Shown piece after piece: positions 25,427-34,286 of a stretch of DNA of 64,000 nt; position 1 is the first letter of the stretch; every line of letters begins with the position of its first letter. The notes beneath the pieces were generated by a model. The model did no database searches, was not told the origin of the DNA, and worked only from the letters and a program-made list of their open reading frames with translations. The stretch comes from Tianweitania populi (GTDB lineage: Bacteria; Pseudomonadota; Alphaproteobacteria; Rhizobiales; Rhizobiaceae): positions 1 to 64,000 of the forward strand of contig NZ_BMZQ01000006.1 in assembly GCF_014652875.1 (NCBI RefSeq), written 5' to 3'. Both the position numbers and the translations under genes were made by a program.

Positions 25427-26242
25427 ATGACTGCATTAAACCTAGACAAGATCGCCCGGGACGTGAAATCTGCGCAGGACTACGTCGCCGAACTGCAACC
25501 CGTCACCGAGGGACATCCGGACTTCGACCTCCCAGCAGCCTACGATGTTGCTGGGCGACTCCATCATCGCCGCATCGCGGAGGGAGCCCGAGTGGCGGGA
25601 CGTAAAATTGGCTTCACCAATCCAGACATGTGGACATTGTTTGGCGTATCCGAACCGGTCTGGGGATATGTCTACGATCACACGCTGACAGAATGCCCTG
25701 AAGCGGTGATGCGCTTTGATCTCAAGAAACTTTGCCAGCCGCGCATTGAGCCCGAGATTATTCTTCATTTCCGGGAGGCGCCAGCGGTGGGTGCGAGAGA
25801 ACCTGAAATCCTGCGCTGCATCGACTGGATCGCCCACGGTATCGAGATCGTCCAGTCGCATTTCCCCGACTGGAAGTTCAAAGCATCAGACACCGTTGCC
25901 GATAACGGTCTCCACGGCGCATTGATAATTGGTCCGCATATCGACGTTGACCAACTCGGTGACAATCTTCCCTCGGACCTTGAAACCTTTTCGCTCGAAC
26001 TCTCCTGTGACGGAGAAGTCAAAGAAAAAGGCTATGGGCGAAACGTGCTGGGCAGCCCGCTAACAGCCGTCGCGCATCTTCTCAAGCTTCTGCATTCGCA
26101 GGGCGACGTGGCGCCGATCAAGGCCGGAGAAGTCATTACGACCGGGACGATCACTAAAGCTTACCCGATCAAGCCCGGCGAAAGGTGGTCGACCAGGCTT
26201 GACGGCATTGCGCTGAGCGGATTTGAGCTGACTTTCGCCTGA
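25427..26242 (+). CDS. 2-keto-4-pentenoate hydratase family protein
   Basis: 271 residues from the ATG at 25427, preceded by AGAGGA. Family features: GRKIGFTNPDMW, PRIEPEIILHF (metal-binding glutamates), FKASDTVADNG and AGEVITTGTITKAYPIKPGE. MhpD/HpaH-type enzymes hydrate 2-hydroxypentadienoate-like products of meta-cleavage, so this suggests an aromatic or dienoic acid route, though the ring-cleavage dioxygenase is not in the window. Last gene of the plus-strand operon. Confidence 0.85.
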   Translation: MTALNLDKIARDVKSAQDYVAELQPVTEGHPDFDLPAAYDVAGRLHHRRIAEGARVAGRKIGFTNPDMWTLFGVSEPVWGYVYDHTLTECPEAVMRFDLKKLCQPRIEPEIILHFREAPAVGAREPEILRCIDWIAHGIEIVQSHFPDWKFKASDTVADNGLHGALIIGPHIDVDQLGDNLPSDLETFSLELSCDGEVKEKGYGRNVLGSPLTAVAHLLKLLHSQGDVAPIKAGEVITTGTITKAYPIKPGERWSTRLDGIALSGFELTFA

Positions 26243-26276
26243 GCCTGCGAACGAGCGGTCGATTGGCGGAAGGGCT

Positions 26277-27077
26277 CTACATGATTGCTTCTGCCGCAAG
26301 GTAGAGCCCAAGCATCAGGAGGCCCACGAAGAAGACCTTCCGAAATGTCTGGACGCTCATCTTTGACCTGAGCCACTGTCCCAGAAACATGCCTGCGATT
26401 GCCGGGAAGAGGGCCAGCAAAGATCCGCCGATTAGAGCAACCGAGGATGCCTGCTGTCCCGGTCCACCGAGCAGAGCGATGGCAAGAGCAATCGTTGAGA
26501 CTGTGAAAGACAGGCCGAGCGCCTGTATCAGGTCCTCCTTCTCAAGGTTAAGAGCCTGAAGGTACGGCACCGCCGGGATGACGAAGACGCCGGCGGCGCC
26601 GGTAACAAGACCTGTTAGCAGGCCGACGGCAGGCGACATCCATCTTTCATTCGCCCGACTAACCCGAAATCTGAACTGCGCAAGACCGAGAACTGCGTAG
26701 ATGATCAGCGCGATCCCTAGCGCCGGCAACGCCAGTCCGTTAGCGCCGCTCGTCAACATGCTGCCTGTTGCGATTGTACCGGCCGCGACACCTATCATCA
26801 TTGCCCATAAGCGACTGAGCAGCGCATGGAAAGAAGGGCCTGCAAGCAATTGCCAGATGTTGGTGACGAACGAGGGGATGATGAGGATCGCGGCAGCCTG
26901 GGCGGGTACCATGACCACCGACAGGAGGCCCATGGCGACGGTCGGCAGGCCCATGCCGACGACGCCTTTTACAAAGCCTGCCATGATGAACACCAGCCCA
27001 ACGATGGCCCATGTCTTTGGGGATGAGAGAAGCGCCTCGTTGGCCTCCATTAGCATGACGGCGATTGTGTCAATCAT
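26277..27077 (-). CDS. TauE/SafE family membrane transporter
   Basis: 266 residues with eight or so membrane helices and the family motifs GFVKGVVGMGLPTVAMGLLS and, in the second half, GLVTGAAGVFVIPAVPYLQAL. These proteins export sulfite, sulfoacetate or organic anions. The start at 27077 overlaps the stop of the small upstream ORF, so the two are coupled. Divergent, together with that ORF, from a LysR regulator. Confidence 0.85.
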   Translation of the reverse strand: MIDTIAVMLMEANEALLSSPKTWAIVGLVFIMAGFVKGVVGMGLPTVAMGLLSVVMVPAQAAAILIIPSFVTNIWQLLAGPSFHALLSRLWAMMIGVAAGTIATGSMLTSGANGLALPALGIALIIYAVLGLAQFRFRVSRANERWMSPAVGLLTGLVTGAAGVFVIPAVPYLQALNLEKEDLIQALGLSFTVSTIALAIALLGGPGQQASSVALIGGSLLALFPAIAGMFLGQWLRSKMSVQTFRKVFFVGLLMLGLYLAAEAIM

Positions 27078-27285
27078 GGAGGAGCATGTCCTCTATCGAG
27101 TTCTCTATGTCGTCATGAACCACTGTGCCGGCAGCATTCAGTTGCTCGTGTCTGGCAGAGGGAAGTAAGGTGCAGAGGCTCCCTTGGGTCAGCGAGTGAG
27201 CGGCGATGCTAGCCGCGAGGCCCAGCGCAGCAATCTCCAGCGTCAAGAATTTATGGCCACGCGGCTGAATCTCGTTTGTCTTCAT
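27070..27285 (-). CDS. 71-residue single-pass membrane protein
   Basis: AAGGAG sits 7 bases before the ATG at 27285, one of the better ribosome binding sites in the window. One membrane segment (FLTLEIAALGLAASIAAHSL) follows ten hydrophilic residues. Its stop lies inside the first codons of the TauE/SafE gene (overlap 8 bases), implying coupled translation and perhaps a small subunit of the transporter. No family recognised. Confidence 0.6.
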   Translation of the reverse strand: MKTNEIQPRGHKFLTLEIAALGLAASIAAHSLTQGSLCTLLPSARHEQLNAAGTVVHDDIENSIEDMLLHD

Positions 27286-27383
27286 TGTTGTTCTCCTTCC
27301 TGAAACTTGACCTTTTCAGGGGCGCTCGACAATCTGGGATTCGCTTGGTCAGCCTTCGTTCTGGCCGAAGGCTAGGAGGTGGC

Positions 27384-28319
27384 ATGCGATACGATCTTGT
27401 CGATCTGAGACTGTTCTTGCACATCGCGGAGACCGGCAGCATCACATCCGCTGCGGCGCTGTCCGGTTTGGCTCTCGCGTCTGCGAGCGCGCGCGTCAAG
27501 GGCATGGAAGAGACGCTTGGTACTCGTTTGCTGGAGCGTCAGCGGCGAGGTGTAAAGCTGACTGCCGCTGGCGACACCCTAGTGCATCACGCCCGCACAA
27601 TCCAAAACCAGATCGCGATCATGGCGGGCGAACTAGGCGCCCATGCCGCCGGACTTCGCGCACGCGTTAAACTCGTGGCAAATACGGGTGCCGCCACAGG
27701 CCCGTTACAAGAGCTCCTTTCAGATTTCCTCGCCCATCATCATGTTATCGATGTCGAGCTTGAGGAACGACCCAGCCACATCGTGGTCGAAATGGTTGCG
27801 TCCGGAGCGGCCGATCTCGGGATTGCCGCATCGTGGGCCGGCTTCTCCAATCTAGATCAGAGAATATTCTGCACGGACCAACTTGCAGTGATTACAGCGC
27901 GCAATGCCGAGCGCTTCGCCGGGCTACGATCGTTACGGCTTGACCAGGTGCTCGATGAACCCTTTGTCGGCTTGTCTGCGGGCAATGCCCTTCAGGAGCA
28001 TCTCATTCGCCAATCAGCCCGTCTGGGGAGGCATCTCAAATTTCGTATTCGGGTGGCGACCCCGGAAGTGGTGTGCCGTTTTGTAGCTGACGGTATTGGC
28101 GTGGCCATTATCCCGGAGGCGGTCGTTCGCACCGTTTCTTTCAGAAACAGGCTCCATTCGATCCCGCTGGCAGATGACTGGGCGCTTCGGGATTTACACC
28201 TGTGCGCACGTGATTTCGCGAACCTGACACCACAAGCAAGCCTGCTATCGAAATGGCTTTTACCGGACGAGCATTCTCCGGGTGATCTGCAGCGTCGATC
28301 TGGCATGTATACCGACTAG
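27384..28319 (+). CDS. LysR family transcriptional regulator
   Basis: 311 residues from the ATG at 27384, with AGGAGGT upstream. The HTH reads MRYDLVDLRLFLHIAETGSI and SGLALASASARVKGMEETLG, then the LTAAGDTL turn. The effector domain includes LVANTGAATGPLQELLSDFL. Divergent from the small ORF and TauE genes and 53 bases before the mandelate racemase gene, so it may control either. Effector unknown. Confidence 0.88.
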   Translation: MRYDLVDLRLFLHIAETGSITSAAALSGLALASASARVKGMEETLGTRLLERQRRGVKLTAAGDTLVHHARTIQNQIAIMAGELGAHAAGLRARVKLVANTGAATGPLQELLSDFLAHHHVIDVELEERPSHIVVEMVASGAADLGIAASWAGFSNLDQRIFCTDQLAVITARNAERFAGLRSLRLDQVLDEPFVGLSAGNALQEHLIRQSARLGRHLKFRIRVATPEVVCRFVADGIGVAIIPEAVVRTVSFRNRLHSIPLADDWALRDLHLCARDFANLTPQASLLSKWLLPDEHSPGDLQRRSGMYTD

Positions 28320-28328
28320 GCAATTCAA
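28307..28328. promoter_or_regulatory. TetR operator half-site, copy 3 (weak)
   Basis: GTATACCGACTAG equals the left part of the tetR site; the right half is degenerate. It overlaps the lysR stop and precedes the mandelate racemase gene by 45 bases. Confidence 0.35.
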
Positions 28329-28372
28329 CCGCGTCGTGTGCTTCGCTACGCTCTCCGCAAGAGGAGGTGTGC

Positions 28373-29455
28373 ATGCAACCGAACTTGACGATTGACTCCA
28401 TCATCGCGCGGCCGGTGGTGACTCCGTTGGCGCGACCAATTCGTACCGCCGTCGGAACTGTTGAGAGCGCGCCGCTAGTCCTGATCGACGTTCGGACCAA
28501 GGAAGGTGTCATCGGATCGGCATACATCTTCGCTTATACCGGGGCGGCTTTGGGCGGGTTAACCCGCCTTGTCCGTGATGTTGGCGAGGAGCTCGCAGGA
28601 CGAGTCGCCGCGCCGCGCGACCTGATGTGCTTTTTCGATCGCCGCTTCCGCCTGCTCGGCTGGCAGGGACTGGTCGCTATGGCGGTTTCCGGAATCGACA
28701 TGGCGGTCTGGGATGCGCTCGGCAAAGCCGCGGGTATTCCGGTCGCCGCGCTTCTGGGAGCCTCCCCTCGCCAAGTTCAAGCCTATGATAGCTACGGGGT
28801 TATCGATCCAAGGCGGGATCTCCAGCTCGTTACCACATCGGTGGAAAGGGGATTTACCGCGATAAAGATCAAACTCGGAGACGGCGATCTCGAAACTGAC
28901 GTTGAAGCAGTGCGGTTGGTCAGAGAGGCAATCGGCTCCAGCGTGCGGCTGATGGTGGATTATAACCAAGCTCTCGACCGGGTCGAAGCGGTTCGTCGCA
29001 TCCGGGCCTTGCAATCATATGACCTATATTGGGTTGAGGAACCCGTAAAGGCAGAAGACCACCTCGGACACGCGGCTGTCCGTCGGGCAGTCGCCACGCC
29101 GATCCAGACGGGAGAAAACTGGTGGTTCCCGGCGGATATGGCAGCATCAATCGGCAGCGCAGCGTCGGATTTCGCGATGCCAGACCTCATGAAGATCGGG
29201 GGTGTGACGGGTTGGATCGATGCTGCGGCAATGGCATCCTCAGCCGGAATGCCGATCTCAAGTCATATCTTCATGGAAGCTAGCGCTCACGTTATGGCTG
29301 CGAGCCCCACGGCCCATTACATCGAACATCTCGATCTCGCGTCCGCAGTCCTCTCGGAGCCAATGCATCCCAAGGGCGGCACAATTCAAGCAACCGGAAA
29401 TGGCCTGGGTTTGTGCTGGGATGAAGACGCTGTCCTACGTTACTCGGCTGTTTAG
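28373..29455 (+). CDS. mdlA: mandelate racemase
   Basis: 360 residues from the ATG at 28373 (GAGGAGG upstream). Length and every catalytic residue match Pseudomonas putida mandelate racemase with an offset of one: Lys165 and Lys167 (KIK) as Lys164/Lys166, metal ligands Asp196, Glu222 and Glu248, then Asp271 and His298 (the Asp/His dyad), and Glu318. The N-terminal capping domain also shows TAVGTVESAPLVLIDV. The enzyme interconverts the enantiomers of mandelate or a close 2-hydroxyacid. A mandelate dehydrogenase or benzoylformate decarboxylase is not visible. Confidence 0.85.
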   Translation: MQPNLTIDSIIARPVVTPLARPIRTAVGTVESAPLVLIDVRTKEGVIGSAYIFAYTGAALGGLTRLVRDVGEELAGRVAAPRDLMCFFDRRFRLLGWQGLVAMAVSGIDMAVWDALGKAAGIPVAALLGASPRQVQAYDSYGVIDPRRDLQLVTTSVERGFTAIKIKLGDGDLETDVEAVRLVREAIGSSVRLMVDYNQALDRVEAVRRIRALQSYDLYWVEEPVKAEDHLGHAAVRRAVATPIQTGENWWFPADMAASIGSAASDFAMPDLMKIGGVTGWIDAAAMASSAGMPISSHIFMEASAHVMAASPTAHYIEHLDLASAVLSEPMHPKGGTIQATGNGLGLCWDEDAVLRYSAV

Positions 29456-29638
29456 GGCGCAGTTTCGTGCCAGACAACGTCCATCTCGATCGCACTCTGA
29501 TTTCTGCGGAAGACTCGCAATAGGCCGTGGTGCAGACTCGCACGCGAGTTTCTCTGAAATGACGCGGGTGGACAAGGGTAGTACTGTGGCAGGTTGTGGA
29601 CGGGCAACACCTACCGCCCTCTGCCGCGTTGTGCTCGT

Positions 29639-30670
29639 CTAGCGGATCGGTGGATTGTCAGGATGATCGACCCGGTGCCAAGCCGTGCTATCGAACCAGG
29701 CCAAGTCTTTGAAGCCGAACGACCACATTATTCCATCCTGTGCTTCCAGCAGATGAGCATCCTGGAGTTCTGGAATCAACCCGCTGCGATAACGTTCAAT
29801 GCGCCCGGAAGCGAAGTCATATACGAACAGGCCAGTGTTTGAAGCGAGGTATAGGCTACCGCCAAACAGTTCTACACTGGTGAAATTTTGCTCGTCATTG
29901 ACTGTAGATAGCTCCTCGAAGCCCTCGCGAGCGTTTCCCATGAGCAGCGTACCGTTTTGACCCGCTAAGTATACCTGCGCGTGAGAAACCACCTTGATGG
30001 ACGACAAGGGCTCTTCGGTTGGCAACGGGAGCTGAGTCCATGTTCGACCGTTCCAGTGCCAAGCCTCGTCGCCTATGGCGTATATATCCGCATCGCTGCT
30101 GCCATGGATATCCACCAAATCCACAGCATCGTTCTCATCGAGCCATCGCGTTAAGGCATCTGCATCATCAGCCGGCGGCCCTGACATCGGTGACTGCCGC
30201 ATCAAACCGGCAAAATCCATCCACTGGCCAGAGGCAAGATCAAGCCCGTCATATTCGAACCTCCAAACTTGACGCGATTGCCCGCAGACATAAAGATCGT
30301 CGCCGATCACCCGAATACGGTTGACGTAGCCCAAACCCGTCGCACCGACGCCGAATACTCCAGCCTGCGAAATCTGGAATGTGTGATCTGGCTTTCCTCT
30401 CGCGCCATACAACCTTACCTGCCCCTCACGAGACAGAACACACCTCAGGTCGCGCGATTTCCAGTAAGCGAGTGCAACGGCAGTCCACCCTTCATAGACG
30501 CGCGCCCACCAGGGGTTTTGAACACCTGAGTCAGGCTCGTAGCGAGAGACAACACTGGCCTCCACATCCGTTTCGCGCAACGCGTCTGCGCTTTCTATGA
30601 AAAATGGCTGCTTTCCCTCTATTAGAGCGGCATAATTAATGGTCTTCTCAACACCGGACTGTCGGCTCAC
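29639..30670 (-). CDS. propeller-like protein A (paralogue of the protein at 31679)
   Basis: 343 residues, soluble, no signal peptide. Repeating short segments such as DLRCVLSREGQVRLYG, YVNRIRVIGDDLYVCGQSRQVW, ADIYAIGDEAWHWNGRTW and GSLYLASNTGLFVYD look like blades of a beta-propeller. It is clearly paralogous to 31679-32719: the C-termini end HRVDHPDNPPIR and VRIDHPDNSPIR. Unknown function; the family is not recognised. A TetR-type operator lies upstream. Confidence 0.75.
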   Translation of the reverse strand: MSRQSGVEKTINYAALIEGKQPFFIESADALRETDVEASVVSRYEPDSGVQNPWWARVYEGWTAVALAYWKSRDLRCVLSREGQVRLYGARGKPDHTFQISQAGVFGVGATGLGYVNRIRVIGDDLYVCGQSRQVWRFEYDGLDLASGQWMDFAGLMRQSPMSGPPADDADALTRWLDENDAVDLVDIHGSSDADIYAIGDEAWHWNGRTWTQLPLPTEEPLSSIKVVSHAQVYLAGQNGTLLMGNAREGFEELSTVNDEQNFTSVELFGGSLYLASNTGLFVYDFASGRIERYRSGLIPELQDAHLLEAQDGIMWSFGFKDLAWFDSTAWHRVDHPDNPPIR

Positions 30671-30803
30671 AATCTATCTCCGACTTACCCTAACCTCTTT
30701 GGTCGAGTATCACGTATATCGGCCAGTTACTCCGCTTGACGGCTTCCCACTCACGGCAGGTTCTCTCTAGAGCTTAGCACGTCCGTTGCCTACTTTGAAC
30801 GGT

Positions 30804-30825
30804 GTATACTCACTAGTGAGTTTGC
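30804..30825. promoter_or_regulatory. TetR-type operator candidate, copy 4
   Basis: GTATACTCACT followed by AGTGAGTTTGC. The left half matches the consensus perfectly. It lies between the divergent starts at 30670 and 30877, so it may serve either. Confidence 0.6.
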
Positions 30826-30876
30826 GCTCTGCGCGGAAAAGCTAAGTTATTTCGTCGTTACAAACTAGGCCCCGGA

Positions 30877-31470
30877 GTGGTGGTAGAATTGAACCAGACA
30901 GTGTTTCTTAAAATTCCTACGACCGTGACGCGCCCTGTCGCGTTAATATGCTTTCGGGTGGCTGTCGCTTTTTTCTCGCTATGCGCTTGGGAATCTACGG
31001 CTGAAGCTGGCAGTACCAACTTGGATATCCCTCCGACGGTTGGATACTTCTCATATGATCCTGGCCGAGGCGAAGACCGGATAGCTATTGGCTTCGGCCC
31101 CATGTCGGTGGACGGAAGTATTCCGGGTGAATGGTTCATGCTGGGAAAGGCGCCGTCTGGTGCACGGCCCACAACCCTTCGTTGGGCTAATACGAAAACC
31201 TGCTCGACGGCAAGCGATCTGACGGCATCACTGCGGAGTTTCCTAATGCCGCAAGCCACACTCCCCTCAGAGGGTGTGGGAGAGCGGCGCCCCGGCGATC
31301 CAGTCTATATCCTCGAGACACAGGCCGAATTTGCTGGTGGCGGTAGAGGTGAAATTCGCCTGACCTCAGGTGAGGGCACGCAATTGGCGTCATGGATTAA
31401 GAGCGCATTTGCGAGCCTTGAGAATTGCTGGACAGATAAAGAGCCTCTGGACGAGATCGGCGGCCAGTAG
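30877..31470 (+). CDS. secreted hypothetical protein
   Basis: 197 residues from a GTG at 30877. A hydrophobic segment (VALICFRVAVAFFSLCAW) ending near AEAGS looks like a long signal peptide, so the mature protein is probably periplasmic. The remainder includes a glycine-rich stretch (FAGGGRGEIRLTSGEG) and two cysteines. No family recognised; it stands between the two propeller genes on the other strand. Confidence 0.55.
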   Translation: MVVELNQTVFLKIPTTVTRPVALICFRVAVAFFSLCAWESTAEAGSTNLDIPPTVGYFSYDPGRGEDRIAIGFGPMSVDGSIPGEWFMLGKAPSGARPTTLRWANTKTCSTASDLTASLRSFLMPQATLPSEGVGERRPGDPVYILETQAEFAGGGRGEIRLTSGEGTQLASWIKSAFASLENCWTDKEPLDEIGGQ

Positions 31471-31678
31471 GAGCGTAGCTCAGATCGTAGGTGAACCTAT
31501 CGAGTTTGCACTACTCGCTCCTAGCTTTGCGTCCGTCAAGTTTTGGCAACTCCCAACCTAACATCAGACCTTGGGCAGCTTTCACTCGATGCGGCGAGAG
31601 CAGCTTTGGATAGCTTCGAGCTCGGATCGACTGCTGACGGGAGGAACCGCATCGCTGCGTCCCGCACCGTAGGCTTTC

Positions 31679-32719
31679 CTATCTGATCGGAGAATTGTCC
31701 GGGTGATCGATACGGACCCAAGCGTATCCATCAAACCGCGCTATATCCTTCAGACCGAACGACCATAGCACACCGTCTCTCGCTTCGAGGGAATGGGCAT
31801 CCTGCAACTCAGGGGCCAACCGGGTTCGACACCGCACAATCGTCCTGGTCTTTAAATCATACACATGCAACCCAGCAGGGGAAGCCAGATAGAGCTTCCC
31901 TTCAAACCACTCGATGCTGGTGAAGTTTTCTTCGGTGGTGACCGAAGTCGCGGTAGAGAAACCGTCTATTGCATTGCCAACCAGAAGCCCGCCCCGGCCG
32001 GCCACGAACACCATGTCGGGCGATACCATCTTAATCGCATTCAACGGCAAGTCATTTGGTAGGCAAATTTGTTGCCAGGACCGACCTTCCCAATGCCATG
32101 CCTCGTCACCCACAACATAGATGTCTGCATCGCCGGTGCCGTCCACATCTACAAAGTCGACTGCATTATGTTCATCAAGCCACTGATCTAGCAGCTCTGC
32201 ATCGATCGGCAATTCTGCAGGCGGGGACTGTCGGATAGCGCCCGCTAAGTCGGTCCATTTGCATGAGGTAAGATGTGGGCCGTTGAAGTCGGAGCGCCAA
32301 AGCTGGCGAGATTGACCGCACACGTAGAGTTGTCCTCCGATTGCTCGGATCCGATTGACATACCCTAAACCCTTAGCGGATTTCCCAAACACTCCGGCTT
32401 CAGGAATCTGGAATGTAGCGTCAGGCTCTCCACCAGGACCATAGATATTAACTTCTCCCTCTCGCGATAAAACACAACGAAGATCACGTAGTGGATCGTA
32501 ACACACTGATACGACGGTCCAGTCGTAATCGTTCCATACCCACTCCAGTTGTTGCACCGAACTGTTCACACCTACCTTAATGCGAAACACAAAGGTTAGA
32601 TCAGCGTCCGCTACGCGTCGATCATCTGATCTGCTGGCCAGCAATATCTCCTCAGAGCATAGGGCGCAGCCAGACCGTATCGTCTTTTCCCTCATTGCGG
32701 TCTCGCTTTCTGATGACAT
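31679..32719 (-). CDS. propeller-like protein B (paralogue of the protein at 29639)
   Basis: 346 residues. Over most of its length it aligns with the protein at 29639, with shared segments DLRCVLSREGEV, FGKSAKGLGYVNRIRAIGGQ, YVCGQSRQLW, GDADIYVVGDEAWHWEGR and ENFTSIEWFEGKLYLASPAGL. Only the first 60 residues differ, so the pair arose by duplication and N-terminal divergence. Soluble, no signal peptide. Role unknown; the pair flanks the secreted protein at 30877. Confidence 0.75.
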   Translation of the reverse strand: MSSESETAMREKTIRSGCALCSEEILLASRSDDRRVADADLTFVFRIKVGVNSSVQQLEWVWNDYDWTVVSVCYDPLRDLRCVLSREGEVNIYGPGGEPDATFQIPEAGVFGKSAKGLGYVNRIRAIGGQLYVCGQSRQLWRSDFNGPHLTSCKWTDLAGAIRQSPPAELPIDAELLDQWLDEHNAVDFVDVDGTGDADIYVVGDEAWHWEGRSWQQICLPNDLPLNAIKMVSPDMVFVAGRGGLLVGNAIDGFSTATSVTTEENFTSIEWFEGKLYLASPAGLHVYDLKTRTIVRCRTRLAPELQDAHSLEARDGVLWSFGLKDIARFDGYAWVRIDHPDNSPIR

Positions 32720-32784
32720 TGTTATTCCTCGCTCGTCAGAGGCGGGAAGACCTTATGCGCCTGTTCCTTGTTTTCGTTCGTGCA

Positions 32785-32991
32785 TCACCGCCAGAATGGT
32801 TTCCGCGCTTCTTTCTTGGCCTGTTCTTTGCTGATGCCGATATCACGAAGCTGGTCAGCATCGAGCTCCTTGAGCTGACTGCGCTGACCGTGACGATCCG
32901 GCCAATTACAAAACACCGCCCGCAGTCCCCTGAACAGAATACTACGCGAAGCGTCTGGTTGATCGATTGATCTCGGACATGGCTGCTTCAT
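32785..32991 (-). CDS. DUF1127 family small protein
   Basis: 68 residues. The C-terminal LKELDADQLRDIGISKEQAK is the DUF1127 (YjiS-like) signature, with a basic middle. The ATG at 32991 overlaps the LysE stop as ATGA, so it is the last gene of the peroxiredoxin-LysE-DUF1127 operon. In alphaproteobacteria these small proteins affect stress responses and phosphate/RNA metabolism; the role here is unknown. Confidence 0.82.
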   Translation of the reverse strand: MKQPCPRSIDQPDASRSILFRGLRAVFCNWPDRHGQRSQLKELDADQLRDIGISKEQAKKEARKPFWR

Positions 32992-33623
32992 AACGTCACG
33001 AGCTTCCAGGCAGCAAATATATAAAAAACGCCTAGGAGTCCGTCGATCCAGCGCCGTGCCTTGCCATAGGTGGACACCATCCGAGCCGTGGAAAACAACA
33101 GTGCCACCGCTACATAATAGATCAGCGCGAAGAGCATTGCTCCTGCGAGGATGACCGGAGCGACCCAGTTCGGCGCTCCCGGTTTCAGACCCATTGATAT
33201 CACCGCAATCCAGGCAAACATGCCCTTGGGGTTTGTCATGTGTATCCCATAGCCCCGCACAAAACTGGACCAGGGAGAAGCGGCAACGCCCCAACTATTT
33301 GCCGTCAAAAGCTTTGCTGAGCTTGCTGATCGAAGCGCCTTAAACGCTAGAAAGAGCAGATAACCACCGCCGCCGATGCGGACAACAGATAGCGCATTTG
33401 AATAAGTCGACAGGATGTAGGAGAGCCCAACAGCAGCGATTAGACCCCATGTGAACGAGCCGCAAACCACGCCTAGTGCCACCATGACACCAGTCTTCCG
33501 TCCACTCGACATAGCTGCGCCCATCGTGGACAAAAGCGCCGGACCTGGGCTGAGGGCGCCCAGCACAAACGTGCCATAGGCGACAAAAACGTCCGACCAG
33601 TAGTCATGAAAATTTGCCGTCAC
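32988..33623 (-). CDS. LysE/RhtB family amino-acid exporter
   Basis: 211 residues starting at GTG 33623, which overlaps the peroxiredoxin stop as GTGA. An upstream ATG at 33656 is less likely. Five or six membrane segments and the family N-terminal motif GALSPGPALLSTMGAAMSSG (the usual SPGPxxL pattern) are clear. It exports amino acids or related metabolites. Middle gene of a three-gene coupled operon. Confidence 0.85.
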   Translation of the reverse strand: MTANFHDYWSDVFVAYGTFVLGALSPGPALLSTMGAAMSSGRKTGVMVALGVVCGSFTWGLIAAVGLSYILSTYSNALSVVRIGGGGYLLFLAFKALRSASSAKLLTANSWGVAASPWSSFVRGYGIHMTNPKGMFAWIAVISMGLKPGAPNWVAPVILAGAMLFALIYYVAVALLFSTARMVSTYGKARRWIDGLLGVFYIFAAWKLVTL

Positions 33624-34192
33624 CGCTGGCCCCCGGCAGGCTGCGTCTTGATCCAACTCAGTACCTCGCCAGCGTTAGCGGACGGAGGGAAAACCGGGTA
33701 GAAGACTTTGATAACGCGCGCTTGCTGGCATACCAGTGTGATCCGGCGAAAAACTGGTCGCCCACCCGCTTCGACCGGTAGCAGTGGAATGTTGAGCGCA
33801 CGCTGAAGTTCAAAGTGTTCATCGCTAAGCAGATCGTACGGCAATTCCAAGCGTGCGATTTCTCCCGCCAGATAATCAGGGGACTGCGTTGCGACCCCGA
33901 GCACTGTTGCCTGATGGTGCAGCAAGTCACCATGCAGATCGCGAAAGCCGCAAGCTTGAGGTGAGCACCCGCGCGCACCGGGTATGCTGTCCCACTCTGG
34001 CGGTAAACCTGAATCGTCCGCACCTGACATTGGGTACAGATAAAAGATCGTAAGGTTTCTCAGCTCTCCGAGATTGAGGATAGAGCCTCTGCCACTTCGA
34101 AGCTCGATTTGAGGTAACAAGGCGCCCACCAGATGTTCACAGGCGCCATCGTCTACCGGGACAGGCCAAGCAGCTTCGTCGTTCTCCCCCAC
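33620..34192 (-). CDS. peroxiredoxin (AhpC/TSA family, Prx-like)
   Basis: 190 residues from GTG at 34192, which has AAGGAG 6 bases upstream; an ATG 16 codons earlier has no such site. The thioredoxin fold has the peroxidatic region RGCSPQACGFRD, with Cys in the expected place after the DSIPGA stretch. Peroxiredoxins reduce peroxides. First gene of the operon with LysE and DUF1127 genes and divergent from the MocR regulator. Confidence 0.82.
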   Translation of the reverse strand: MGENDEAAWPVPVDDGACEHLVGALLPQIELRSGRGSILNLGELRNLTIFYLYPMSGADDSGLPPEWDSIPGARGCSPQACGFRDLHGDLLHHQATVLGVATQSPDYLAGEIARLELPYDLLSDEHFELQRALNIPLLPVEAGGRPVFRRITLVCQQARVIKVFYPVFPPSANAGEVLSWIKTQPAGGQR

Positions 34193-34234
34193 AGGATTCT
34201 CCTTGTGCCGATACTCATAACAGCATATCAATGA

Positions 34235-34276
34235 GCACACTTTTACTCGACTAAAATAGTGTCACGGCACACTTTA
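34235..34276. promoter_or_regulatory. MocR-type direct repeats
   Basis: GCACACTTTTA at 34235 and GCACACTTTA at 34267 are direct repeats 32 bases apart (three helical turns), between the divergent peroxiredoxin operon and mocR. MocR/GntR-aminotransferase regulators bind direct repeats of this kind. Confidence 0.6.
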
Positions 34277-34286
34277 GGAGACGAAT

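Noticed and set aside
29456-29638. Possible small genes in the gap after mandelate racemase
   Set aside because: Short frames without ribosome sites or family features; only a weak ACTCGC/GCGAGT stem is visible.
31471-31678. Gap between the secreted protein and propeller B
   Set aside because: Nothing I can support; no clear terminator, promoter or gene.
32992-33294. Upstream extension of the DUF1127 frame
   Set aside because: It overlaps the LysE gene and is unlike the family; the ATGA junction at 32991 is the likely start.
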